64,000 nucleotides of DNA from the NCBI GenBank assembly GCA_015057115.1, contig SVEZ01000008.1, forward strand, positions 62,001-126,000, given 5' to 3'. This document shows positions 26,444-33,728 of the stretch, piece by piece. The position numbers were made by a program, and so were the translations under genes. Below the pieces are notes generated by a model, which was given only the letters and a program-made list of their open reading frames with translations, was not told where the DNA came from and searched no databases. The stretch's first letter is position 1, and each line of letters starts with the position of its first letter. The stretch is from Lachnospiraceae bacterium (GTDB lineage Bacteria; Bacillota; Clostridia; Lachnospirales; Lachnospiraceae).

Positions 26444-27161
26444 TTTTGATTTTGCAGGTTTACAGTCCGAAATTTACGTGCCTGTAACACCGCCACCAGT
26501 ATGGGCAGAGGTTAAAAAACCTTTAAACGAAATGAAGATTGCTATTGCAACTGCTGCTGGTGTTCATCATAACAAAGATAAACGTTTTAACTTAGCAGGT
26601 GACTTTACTTATCGTGAGATTCTTGATACCATGCCATCTGACGAATTGATGGTATCCCATGGTGGATATGATAACTCCGATGTAAACAAAGACATCAACT
26701 GTATGTTCCCAATCGACCGTCTTCATGAGCTTGCCAAAGCAGGATTCATCGGAAGCGTATCCGAAATCCACATCGGCTTCATGGGTGGTGGTGGAAACCA
26801 GGAAAAATTCAAGAACGAAACAGGTCCGGCTATCGCCAAGATCTTCAAGGATCATAATGTAGACGCTGTCGTTCTTACCGCTGGCTGAGGTACCTGTCAC
26901 CGCTCTGCAGTATTGGTGCAGAGAGCCATTGAAGAAGCAGGTATCCCGACTGTTATTATCGCAGCGTTACCACCGGTTGTTAAACAGACCGGAACACCTC
27001 GTGCTGCCGCTCCGCTCGTACCTATGGGTGCTAACGCAGGTGCGCCTCACGACGTTGAAATGCAGACAAACATCGTAAAAGAGTCCTTACAGTTATTAGA
27101 GACTATCGACTCCCCAGGAACCATCGTTCCTCTTAACTACGAGTACACTGCAAAAGTTTAA
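26436..27161 (+). CDS. prdB: D-proline reductase selenoprotein PrdB (in-frame UGA = Sec151)
   Basis: The frame is broken by a TGA at 26886-26888 but reads on to a TAA ending at 27161, giving 241 residues with selenocysteine 151 in the motif TAGUGTCHRSA. This matches PrdB, whose Sec acts with the pyruvoyl group of PrdA in reducing D-proline. The ATG at 26436 overlaps the preceding gene; a GGAAAGGAGAAG box precedes it. Right after the UGA there is a stem-loop at 26903-26923 that fits a bacterial SECIS element. Automated calling would split this into two frames, so the boundary at 26888/26913 is artificial. SelA and SelB are in the window to decode it. Confidence 0.96.
26886..26923 (+). promoter_or_regulatory. 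SECIS-type stem-loop after the prdB UGA
   Basis: The UGA is at 26886-26888. Arms CTCTGCA (26903-26909) and TGCAGAG (26917-26923) enclose the loop GTATTGG. The stem begins about 14 bases after the UGA, similar to the position of the apical stem in the fdhF element. Confidence 0.7.
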
Positions 27162-27172
27162 ATTTGTTCTCA

Positions 27173-27206
27173 ATCTGCCGCAGTTTTTGCTGCGGCAGAT
27201 TTTGCA
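27173..27206 (+). terminator. Terminator/attenuator between prdB and prdD
   Basis: Arms ATCTGCCGCAG (27173-27183) and CTGCGGCAGAT (27190-27200) are perfect and enclose TTTTTG; TTTGCAAC follows. The tail is short, so partial read-through into prdD is likely. Confidence 0.75.
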
Positions 27207-27267
27207 ACATTTGTGACACTGTGTCATAAATCACTACAAAATTGTCGCAGCAAAAAGGGGGGATTTT

Positions 27268-28056
27268 ATGGCAAATCCAGGCGAAAAAGTGATGCGTCGG
27301 CTTACCATCCAGAGTTTTCATTTTACAAATGTGACCTTTGGAGAAAAATTCGAACTTCGTAAGTTGACCGATTCACCGGAGCAGACCTATGAAATGATTT
27401 TACCGGAAAAATCCGAAGATTTTCTGGAAGACATGGATGTAATTGAGTCCATCACCATGCGAATCATTAAACCCGGTGAGCATCATGTACACAATGAATC
27501 CATTATGGATGTTTTTCCTATTTCCGTTAAAGTTCTGGGAAAATTGGGAGAAGGAACAAGTCGTACCATTACCGGCGTATACGGCCTTATCACCGGCGTA
27601 GATACCGAAGGAACTCCGGTATGCGCTTTTGGTAACTCCGATGGTATGTTAGATGAGCAAATGGTTCTTGGCTGTGCCGGAACTCCAAATGAAGAAGACT
27701 ACATTATCTGTTTTGATGCCGTGTTAAAAGCGAAAGAAGGCTTTAAACGAAGTGGTCCCAACGCTGTTCATCACGTGGTGGACGCTTACTGCCAAAACAT
27801 CCGTGAACTTCTGAAGAAATTCCATGCCGGCGACTGTACTGAGTCTCAGGTTTTTGAGGACGTTATTCGTCCCGGCAAACAGAAGGTTGCATTGGTGAAA
27901 CTAGTTTCCGGACAGGGTGCAATGTACGATACTCGCTTTTTAGCCAACGAACCATCCGGCTTTGAAGGCGGTCATTCCGTCATTGATATCACCGGCTTCC
28001 CGGTAATGTTAAGTCCCAACGAATATCGGGACGGCGCAATCCGGGCAATGTATTAA
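27268..28056 (+). CDS. prdD: PrdD, homologue of the PrdA large subunit without cleavage site
   Basis: 262 residues that align with about PrdA residues 162-411 (same order: GEHHVHNESIMDVFPI, GITGVDTEGTPV-like core, GFKRSGPNAVHHV, FEDVIRPGKQKVALVKLVSGQGAMYD, FPVMLSPNEYRDGAIRAMY). The protein stops exactly where PrdA has its Thr-Cys cleavage pair, and the N-terminal linker part of PrdA is missing. Known prd clusters carry prdD and prdE as accessory reductase-like proteins of uncertain role. The ATG follows AAGGGGGG, and the next gene begins 11 bases after the stop. It may be a non-catalytic partner or part of an alternative complex. Confidence 0.85.
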   Translation: MANPGEKVMRRLTIQSFHFTNVTFGEKFELRKLTDSPEQTYEMILPEKSEDFLEDMDVIESITMRIIKPGEHHVHNESIMDVFPISVKVLGKLGEGTSRTITGVYGLITGVDTEGTPVCAFGNSDGMLDEQMVLGCAGTPNEEDYIICFDAVLKAKEGFKRSGPNAVHHVVDAYCQNIRELLKKFHAGDCTESQVFEDVIRPGKQKVALVKLVSGQGAMYDTRFLANEPSGFEGGHSVIDITGFPVMLSPNEYRDGAIRAMY

Positions 28057-28067
28057 GGAGGTAGACT

Positions 28068-28529
28068 ATGGGAGTAGGACCATCGACCAAGGAAACAACC
28101 TTACACCACTTTCGGGATCCGCTTCTGAAGGTGTTGTCGGAGGATACAGATATAGATTTTCAGGGCGTTGTGCTGGCTGGAATTCCTCAGGATAACGTAA
28201 ACAAATTATTTACCGGCGAACGCATCGGCTACTGGATTGAGGCCATGCGTTGTGACGGCGTAATCGTCAGCGCCGACAGCTGGGGAAACAGCGATATTGA
28301 TTTTGCCAACACTGTAGAACACATTGGCGAACGGGGCATCCCCGTGGTAGGACTTTCCTTCTGCGGTGTCTCCGGACAATTCGTTGTAACGAATCCCTAC
28401 ATGGACACCATTGTAGACATTAACAAAAATCCGGAGGGAATCGAAACCGACGTGGTAGGAGAAAATTCCCTATCGGAACTTGACGCCAAGAAAGCGAAAG
28501 CGCTGCTGAAACTTAAAATGCGAAAGTAA
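28068..28529 (+). CDS. prdE: PrdE, homologue of the PrdA pyruvoyl subunit
   Basis: 153 residues aligning with PrdA from residue ~413 on. MGVGPSTKETTLHHFRDPL matches the sequence just after the PrdA cleavage cysteine (IGPASKEMSRHYWREPL), and ERGIPVVGLSFCGVSGQFVV matches the second conserved block. The Cys that yields the pyruvoyl group is absent; the protein starts with Met-Gly instead, so it cannot form the cofactor in the PrdA manner. GGAGG stands seven bases before the ATG. It ends the operon, and a long hairpin spacer follows. The role is unknown; pairing with PrdD is likely because together they rebuild one PrdA-like chain. Confidence 0.85.
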   Translation: MGVGPSTKETTLHHFRDPLLKVLSEDTDIDFQGVVLAGIPQDNVNKLFTGERIGYWIEAMRCDGVIVSADSWGNSDIDFANTVEHIGERGIPVVGLSFCGVSGQFVVTNPYMDTIVDINKNPEGIETDVVGENSLSELDAKKAKALLKLKMRK

Positions 28530-28532
28530 ATG

Positions 28533-28695
28533 GACGCTGATATTTCCGGGCAGGAGCGCTTGCGCTCAACGTCCGGCGTAACGGCACATAAGAGAAGGGG
28601 GAACCACGCACAGATTGGTTAACACCATCTGCACATGTTTCCCTTTCTCTAAGTGCCGACGCCTCCCAATGTCCTGCTCCAGAAATATCAGCGTC
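28533..28695. repeat. Long imperfect intergenic hairpin (element C)
   Basis: The outer arms are GACGCTGATATTTCC on the left (28533 on) and GAAATATCAGCGTC on the right (to 28695). Pairing goes inward through GGCAGGAGCG/CCTGCTCC and ACGGCACATAAGAGA/TCTCTAAGTGCCG to a CAGATTGG/CACCATCTG tip. It contains TCGGCACTTAGAG on the minus strand, shared with the hairpin near 4467. It lies between the convergent prdE and the truncated GNAT gene and could stop transcription from both sides, although no U tract is present. Confidence 0.7.
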
Positions 28696-28752
28696 GCATC
28701 ACTTCCACACAAATCGAATTCCACCCAATATTACCGCGTAAAAACGCAAGAA

Positions 28753-29139
28753 TTAATTAGAGTTTTCTTTTACATTAGAATTTTTCGATAGTTGCCCTAT
28801 CAAATAACATGGAGAATCCTTTATTCTTCGTCCATGAATTTTAGAATGAAATCCATCCAGTTCTTTTCTTGTTCTGTTTGAAGTCGTGTCTGAAACAGAT
28901 AAAGTTTTCAATGCTAAAGATAAATAACCATATATGACGGGATATTTCTTCCCATTTTCGAATTCCATAGAATCAAGAATCAGATATGTTCTTGCTTTTG
29001 AAAGTTTTTCAAATTCAGTTGCCCTATGATGCAAAAATTTTTCAAGATCGGTATCCCTTGTGCAGGAAAAAGTTGAAAGAAATTTGGCAAGCTCATCATC
29101 GCCTAAACGCTCTTTTGCTTTCTGAAGCGAGCACACCAC
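28753..29139 (-). pseudogene. Truncated GNAT-type toxin-like gene
   Basis: 128 residues that resemble the N-terminal half of a GNAT acetyltransferase toxin (KERLGDDELAKFLSTFSCTR...YLSLALKTLSVSDTTSNRT...KIHGRRIKDSPCYLIGQLSKN). It stops at TAA immediately before the hairpin spacer, so the expected acetyl-CoA binding and C-terminal segments (roughly the final third of a ~170-residue protein) are missing. The remaining bases up to prdE show no continuation. It overlaps the antitoxin-like gene by 37 bases, as in the usual two-gene order. Most likely decayed and inactive. Confidence 0.55.
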
Positions 29140-29297
29140 AGCTCGAATAATTCCTCCCCCCTTTTCAAGTCTTCTTCATCGAACCGAAACCACGGCATTG
29201 GATCCTCCGGCGGATCAGACTCCATAACTTCCCGCAACCTTTCCACTGCTTCTGGACTGGTTATTACAATTTCTCTGTCAAATGTGTTGGTAGACAT
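29103..29297 (-). CDS. Small antitoxin-like protein paired with the truncated GNAT
   Basis: 64 residues from the ATG at 29297, which has an AGGGGTG box about 6 bases upstream (a second ATG at 29306 lacks spacing). The sequence begins MSTNTFDREIVITSPEAVER, with a Pro-rich turn (ESDPPEDPMPW) and a charged C-terminus (EEDLKRGEELFELWCARFRK). This type of short acidic protein often precedes GNAT toxins in Clostridia. With the toxin partner truncated it may have lost its role. The reading is moderate because the family is inferred from position and length. Confidence 0.5.
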   Translation of the reverse strand: MSTNTFDREIVITSPEAVERLREVMESDPPEDPMPWFRFDEEDLKRGEELFELWCARFRKQKSV

Positions 29298-29384
29298 AGC
29301 ATTCACCCCTTTCTTTCATTTAGTAGGACACAAGCCTCTATTTATACTATATCATAAGATTCTCTTTTTTCAATATTCTTTTAG

Positions 29385-29428
29385 GGAAAGCAAAAGGTGG
29401 TTCTGTTCATCTTGAACAAAACCACTTT
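29385..29428 (-). terminator. Hairpin after the 29.4-29.8 kb remnant
   Basis: Arms AAAGGTGGTTCTGTTCA and TGAACAAAACCACTTTT pair with a three-base loop (TCT), and the minus-strand side is followed by TTTTGCTTT. It lies ~40 bases past the frame end at 29451. Confidence 0.65.
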
Positions 29429-29450
29429 TCTACTTTCTTATTTTTCTTAT

Positions 29451-29801
29451 CTAGAATTTCACTACCTTCACGGTTGACCACTTGGTGTAGGAAATACAGC
29501 ATCCTGCTTTCTTATATCCACGAACCTTAATTTTAGCAGTTCCGCTGCAGGAAGGTTTTGCGTTTTTACTCTGAGATCCGGCTAAAATTGCGCTAAAGCT
29601 TGCTTTGTTCATAGATGACTGACTCTGCCAACGATTGGAAATAATCTCTAAACCGTTAGCACCTTTAATCTTGCTCTTTAACTGAATTTTTCCGGAAACG
29701 CGAGTGTAATAGTAATAATGTCTTGCATATGGGAAGGTGGAATCTGTAGTATAGCTCTGTCCATAGCTTCTGGAACTCTTACCAAAACAACTTTTAAACA
29801 A
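29451..29801 (-). pseudogene. Remnant of a secreted-type protein
   Basis: A 116-codon open frame beginning after an in-frame TAG (about seven codons upstream) with only TTG available as a start and no ribosome site. It reads as a Ser/Gly/Tyr-rich basic segment with several Cys (KPSCSGTAK, KKAGCCISYTK), typical of the C-terminal part of a small extracellular protein whose signal peptide has been lost. It starts 24 bases after the LysR stop. I do not recognise a family, and it may be non-functional. Confidence 0.35.
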
Positions 29802-29825
29802 ACGTGAACAAAACGAAACCTATTT

Positions 29826-30737
29826 CTATTTATATCGAGAAACAACATAATCCACAAAGATTTCTTCATATGGTCGGAAAATATTCTTCTTCCGATATAC
29901 AATATTCAAATCTCGTTCTGCACTTTCTAACGGCAGTTCAAATACCAAAAGTTCTCCCTCACTCTGCAGTCTTCTTACTGCATTTTCGGAAATCAGCGCC
30001 ACGCCAAGTCCTTCCAATACCATATTTTTAATAGACTCGGAGTCATTCAGCCTTGCGCAAACCTGGATCTGCTCCTCCCGTAAGTGAAGTTCCATTAATA
30101 TCTTATCCGCATAGCGCTTACTACCGCTTCCGTTTTCTCTGGAAATGTAAGGCTCCATTTTCAAAATGTCAGTTACAATTCCCAAATCCCGGGATTTCTC
30201 ATATTCCTTTAACATGCTTTCAAAGCGCTTGGTCTTTGGCGTTACAAGCACGATATGGTCCTTAAAACAAGGCTTACAGGTTATCTCATCTCCGTGATCC
30301 TCCACACCGATAAAACCAACCTGGAAGGTATCGCTAATAAGACCGTCTATAACATCCTGACTGTCTCCCTGATGAATAATAAACTGCACATCCGGATAAA
30401 TCTTCTTATATTCTGCCAAAAGTCCCGGTAAAAAGTAGGTAGACGGAATGGTAGAGGCACCCAAATGAATGGTCTTTTTCTCCTCTTCATCCCAACTCTT
30501 TAACAAACGGTCCCGCATTGCCAACATGTCAGATGCGCACTCGTAAAGCTCCTCTCCCTTTTGTGTTACCTCCAGCCTCTTTGTATGTCTATCCAAAAGC
30601 TTGGTATGAAGCTCCATCTCCAACATCTGAATATGAGTACTGATGGTCGGCTGAGAAATATACAACATCTCTGCTGCCTTTGTAAAACTTCCGCATTCCA
30701 CTACTGCCACATAAGATTCTAACTGCTTTAATTCCAT
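29826..30737 (-). CDS. LysR-type regulator of the selenium gene cluster
   Basis: 303 residues: winged helix-turn-helix (FTKAAEMLYISQPTISTHIQ, about residues 18-37) and a LysR substrate-binding domain. It is 11 bases downstream of the cysteine desulfurase gene and next to YedE, YedF and the sel genes, the arrangement seen for the selenium-metabolism LysR subfamily. It most likely controls the desulfurase and possibly the divergent yedE. The effector is unknown. Confidence 0.83.
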   Translation of the reverse strand: MELKQLESYVAVVECGSFTKAAEMLYISQPTISTHIQMLEMELHTKLLDRHTKRLEVTQKGEELYECASDMLAMRDRLLKSWDEEEKKTIHLGASTIPSTYFLPGLLAEYKKIYPDVQFIIHQGDSQDVIDGLISDTFQVGFIGVEDHGDEITCKPCFKDHIVLVTPKTKRFESMLKEYEKSRDLGIVTDILKMEPYISRENGSGSKRYADKILMELHLREEQIQVCARLNDSESIKNMVLEGLGVALISENAVRRLQSEGELLVFELPLESAERDLNIVYRKKNIFRPYEEIFVDYVVSRYK

Positions 30738-30748
30738 GTTCTTCTCCT

Positions 30749-31894
30749 CTATCTGATCGTTCCGATTGCAGCAATTGCCGCATCTACATCCTGTTCTGTA
30801 TTAAAATAGCCAAAAGAAAACCGTACCGTTCCCGCCGGGTAACTTCCCAAACTCTGATGTGCCGCTGGTGAACAATGAAGGCCCACTCTTACCATAATGC
30901 CATAATCCTGATCCAGAATATCCGCCACCTCTGCCGGATCTTTTCCTTCTATTTGAATGGAAACCACACCCACGCGATTCTCCATATCCTCTTTTCCAAA
31001 AATCCGAACCCCGGGTATATTCAAGATTCCTGTTAAAAAGCGCTGCGTCAGAGCTTTTTCCTTCTCTGCAATCTGCTCTCTTCCAGTCTCTTTAATGAAC
31101 AAAAGGCCTTCCCGAAGTCCCATTATTCCCGGAATATTCATGGTTCCCGGTTCAAAACGATCCGGCATAAAATCCGGTATTTCTTCGGTGTGACTGATAC
31201 TGCCGGTTCCACCACTTATAAGCGGTTCTATTTTTTCAACTAAATGTTCTTTTAAAACAAATCCGCCAATTCCCTGGGGGCCCAACAGGCTCTTATGACC
31301 GGTAAAAGCAACCGCATCGATGTGCATTTCCTCCATATTAATGGGTAAAATCCCTGCACTCTGAGCACTGTCCAAAAAGAAAGTAAGACCATGCTTTTGA
31401 CAAAACTCTCCCACTTCCCGAATGGGCATCACCGTGCCACATACATTACTGGCATGTAGCATCACCACCAACTTGGTCTTCTCCGTTAAAAGCTCCTCCA
31501 TTTTATCAAGGATGAGGCTTCCGTCAGCTTCACAGGGAATTCTGGAAAAAGTGACTCCCTGCTTTAAAAGTTGGGTTAAAGGACGCATCACCGCATTGTG
31601 TTCCATTGAAGATACCAATACATGATCCCCGGGTTTTAAAAATCCCTTTAATAACACATTCAAACTTTCTGTTATGTTCTTAGTGAAAACTACATTCTTC
31701 ACGTCCTCCCCGTGAAACAACTCACAGATAAGTTCTCTGGTTTCGTAAACTTTCTCCGCCACACTGTAGGCTTCGCTGTAACATCCACGGTTCATATTAA
31801 CGCCGGAATGCAGCATATAGTCCATCATAGCCTGAGGTACTTTTTCCGGTTTCGGAAACGATGTGCAGGCATGATCCAAATATATTCTCTCCAT
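30749..31894 (-). CDS. Selenium-associated cysteine desulfurase family protein (class V aminotransferase)
   Basis: About 381 residues. Features are [13 protein letters not shown] at the start, [24 protein letters not shown] (Asp-His region), and the Schiff-base lysine in [16 protein letters not shown] (about residue 205). The C-terminal loop [15 protein letters not shown] contains the persulfide Cys. This subfamily of class V enzymes occurs with yedE/yedF in selenium-using bacteria and may deliver sulfur or selenium. The preferred ATG is 31894, since the longer frame (31954) begins with residues not seen in relatives; the start is not certain because the ribosome box is only three bases away. 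It is followed by LysR after 11 bases. Confidence 0.82.
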   Translation of the reverse strand: MERIYLDHACTSFPKPEKVPQAMMDYMLHSGVNMNRGCYSEAYSVAEKVYETRELICELFHGEDVKNVVFTKNITESLNVLLKGFLKPGDHVLVSSMEHNAVMRPLTQLLKQGVTFSRIPCEADGSLILDKMEELLTEKTKLVVMLHASNVCGTVMPIREVGEFCQKHGLTFFLDSAQSAGILPINMEEMHIDAVAFTGHKSLLGPQGIGGFVLKEHLVEKIEPLISGGTGSISHTEEIPDFMPDRFEPGTMNIPGIMGLREGLLFIKETGREQIAEKEKALTQRFLTGILNIPGVRIFGKEDMENRVGVVSIQIEGKDPAEVADILDQDYGIMVRVGLHCSPAAHQSLGSYPAGTVRFSFGYFNTEQDVDAAIAAIGTIR

Positions 31895-32022
31895 ATATCC
31901 TTTGCTTTCATCTCCCACTTTAAAAATATTTATTCCCTCCTTTAATCCTACCATAAATTCATAGGAAATTCAAATGATTGGATAAATGTTATTGATATTT
32001 CCAATTAGCTATACAGAATTCT

Positions 32023-32051
32023 TTGTGTTATCATAAATGTGTAAATAATAT
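32023..32051 (+). promoter_or_regulatory. Candidate promoter for yedE
   Basis: TTGTGT (32023-32028), 17 bases, TAATAT (32046-32051). The likely start of transcription is only ~10-12 bases before the ATG at 32069. It lies in the divergent gap shared with the desulfurase gene. Confidence 0.4.
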
Positions 32052-32068
32052 ATACAGTGGAGGTAACT

Positions 32069-33160
32069 ATGAAAACACAAAATGAAAAACTACTGATTGT
32101 GGTTGCCGGTTGTATCATTGGTGTTATAGGATCACTTTTGGTATACTTTGGTAACCCTGCAAACATGGGCTTTTGTATCGCCTGCTTCATCCGTGATACT
32201 GCCGGTGCTCTTGGGGTGCACCGCGCTGCTCCGGTACAGTACATCCGCCCGGAAATCATCGGACTTGTACTTGGAAGCTTCATTATGGCACTTTTTTCCA
32301 AAGAATTCTCTGCAAAAGGTGGAAGCGCACCTGCTACCCGTTTCGTTCTTGGATTCTTTGTTATGATTGGCTGTCTCATGTTCTTAGGCTGCCCATTCAG
32401 AATGATTCTTCGTCTTGCAGGTGGTGACTTAAACGCACTCATCGGTCTCGCAGGCTTTGTTTGTGGAATCCTTGTGGGAATCTTCTTTTTAACCAAAGGA
32501 TATTCCTTGAAGCGTACCTATCGTCAGCCTGTGGTAGACGGTATCGTTCTGCCTGTTATCCAGGTTGTACTTTTTGCCCTTCTGGTAGCTGCACCGGCAT
32601 TCATTTTCTTCAGCGAAGAAGGAGCAGGCCCGGGTGCAAAGCACGCAGCTATCGGTATCAGCCTTGCAGCAGGTCTTATCGTTGGTGCCTTAGCACAGCG
32701 TACCCGTCTTTGCATGGTTGGCGGACTTCGTGACTTAGTATTATTTAAGGAGCCAAAATTAATCCTTGGCTTCGTTGCCATCCTGGCAAGTGCTCTGGTT
32801 ATGAACTTAATCTTAACCGGCGCAACAGACGGTGTATACTTTACCCTTGGAATGGAAGCACAGCCGGTAGCACATACCGATGCTTTATGGAACTTCTTAG
32901 GATTATTCTTAACCGGTTTTGGCTGTGTACTTTTAGGCGGCTGCCCACTTCGTCAGCTGATTCTTTCCGGAGAAGGAAATTCCGACAGCGTACTTACCGT
33001 TATGGGATTATTTGTAGGTGCTGCTTTTGCACATAACTTTGGACTTGCGTCCAGCGCAGAAGGCCCGACTCCAAACGGAAAAATCGCTGTTATCATCGGC
33101 ATCCTTGTGGTTGCATTTATTGGCTACATGAACACTTTTATGAAGAAAAAAGAAAATTAG
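32069..33160 (+). CDS. yedE: YedE-type putative selenium transporter
   Basis: 363 residues with about ten membrane helices in two YeeE/YedE (DUF395-type) halves. Conserved cysteines lie in FCIACFIRD, GCPFRMI, RLCMVGGLRD and LLGGCPLRQL, with the family's internal duplication. The YedE branch occurs with yedF and selenophosphate genes and is a putative selenium uptake protein; the evidence for that is genomic context in the literature. The ATG at 32069 follows GTGGAGGT; a longer frame exists but lacks support. yedF follows after 12 bases, so this is the first gene of a three-gene operon. Confidence 0.85.
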   Translation: MKTQNEKLLIVVAGCIIGVIGSLLVYFGNPANMGFCIACFIRDTAGALGVHRAAPVQYIRPEIIGLVLGSFIMALFSKEFSAKGGSAPATRFVLGFFVMIGCLMFLGCPFRMILRLAGGDLNALIGLAGFVCGILVGIFFLTKGYSLKRTYRQPVVDGIVLPVIQVVLFALLVAAPAFIFFSEEGAGPGAKHAAIGISLAAGLIVGALAQRTRLCMVGGLRDLVLFKEPKLILGFVAILASALVMNLILTGATDGVYFTLGMEAQPVAHTDALWNFLGLFLTGFGCVLLGGCPLRQLILSGEGNSDSVLTVMGLFVGAAFAHNFGLASSAEGPTPNGKIAVIIGILVVAFIGYMNTFMKKKEN

Positions 33161-33172
33161 GAGGATACAAAA

Positions 33173-33379
33173 ATGAGTAAAATTGACGCTCGCGGACTTT
33201 CCTGTCCGGAACCGGTAATGTTATTAAAACAGGCAATGGCATCAGGTGCATCTTCCTATGAAATGATGGTAGATTGCAAAACAGCAAAGGAAAACGTTAC
33301 CCGTTATGCCACCGCTCAGGGCTATAAAACTGATGTAAAAGAGGCAGACGGCGAGTTTACCTTAACCTTTACCAAATAG
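33173..33379 (+). CDS. TusA/SirA-family sulfur/selenium carrier (YedF-like)
   Basis: 68 residues with the family motif CPEP (Cys11) and LLKQAMASGAS. TusA proteins carry sulfur on this Cys, and the YedF branch is thought to bring selenium toward selenophosphate synthesis. It has only the N-terminal domain; the long YedF form carries the DsrE-like domain as a fusion, and here a separate DUF3343 gene follows three bases later. Named family, good match. Confidence 0.87.
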   Translation: MSKIDARGLSCPEPVMLLKQAMASGASSYEMMVDCKTAKENVTRYATAQGYKTDVKEADGEFTLTFTK

Positions 33380-33382
33380 CCT

Positions 33383-33628
33383 ATGACCTTTATTGCAACA
33401 TTTTTCGCTCATATCGGAGCGATTCGTTTTAAAAAATACTGTGATGCTCACGGCATACAGGCGCGTATAATGCCGGTTCCCAGAACCTTAAGCAGTAGCT
33501 GTGGCACCTGCGTAAAATTCAGCTGTGCCGAACCGCTACCGGACTCCGAATATCCTACGGAAACCGAATCCGTGGTAGAAGTCCTTGCAGACGGTTATCA
33601 GGAACTTTACCGAGCATCCGACAGCTAA
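33383..33628 (+). CDS. DUF3343 protein
   Basis: 81 residues with MPVPRTLSSSCGTCVKF, the Cys-rich signature of the DUF3343 family, common beside yedE/yedF. It is three bases after the TusA gene, so the pair is translationally close. Function unknown; a binding partner or selenium/sulfur chaperone role is possible from context. Confidence 0.78.
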   Translation: MTFIATFFAHIGAIRFKKYCDAHGIQARIMPVPRTLSSSCGTCVKFSCAEPLPDSEYPTETESVVEVLADGYQELYRASDS

Positions 33629-33659
33629 TTTTACGAACTGACAACAGCTGAAACAAAAA

Positions 33660-33723
33660 GTCCGCCCCACATTCCATACGCATGAAATCCGTAGGCACTC
33701 ATGCGCTGGAATGTGGGGCGGAC
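33660..33723. terminator. Bidirectional terminator between the yedE operon and selB
   Basis: Perfect 17-base arms (33660-33676 and 33707-33723) starting GTCCGCCCCACATTCCA, with inner CGCATGA/TCATGCG. On the minus strand TTTTTGTTT follows, and on the plus strand ATATTTTATTT. It serves both convergent genes. Confidence 0.8.
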
Positions 33724-33728
33724 ATATT

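Noticed and set aside
26394..26888. Separate 164-codon gene ending at TGA and a second gene at 26913
   Set aside because: They are the two halves of prdB, joined by selenocysteine.
29451..29801. Functional bacteriocin-like gene
   Set aside because: No proper start, no signal peptide, an in-frame stop just upstream, and no export genes nearby.
33660..33723. Selenocysteine tRNA or small RNA between DUF3343 and selB
   Set aside because: The structure is a simple long hairpin with U tails on both strands, a terminator, with no tRNA arms.
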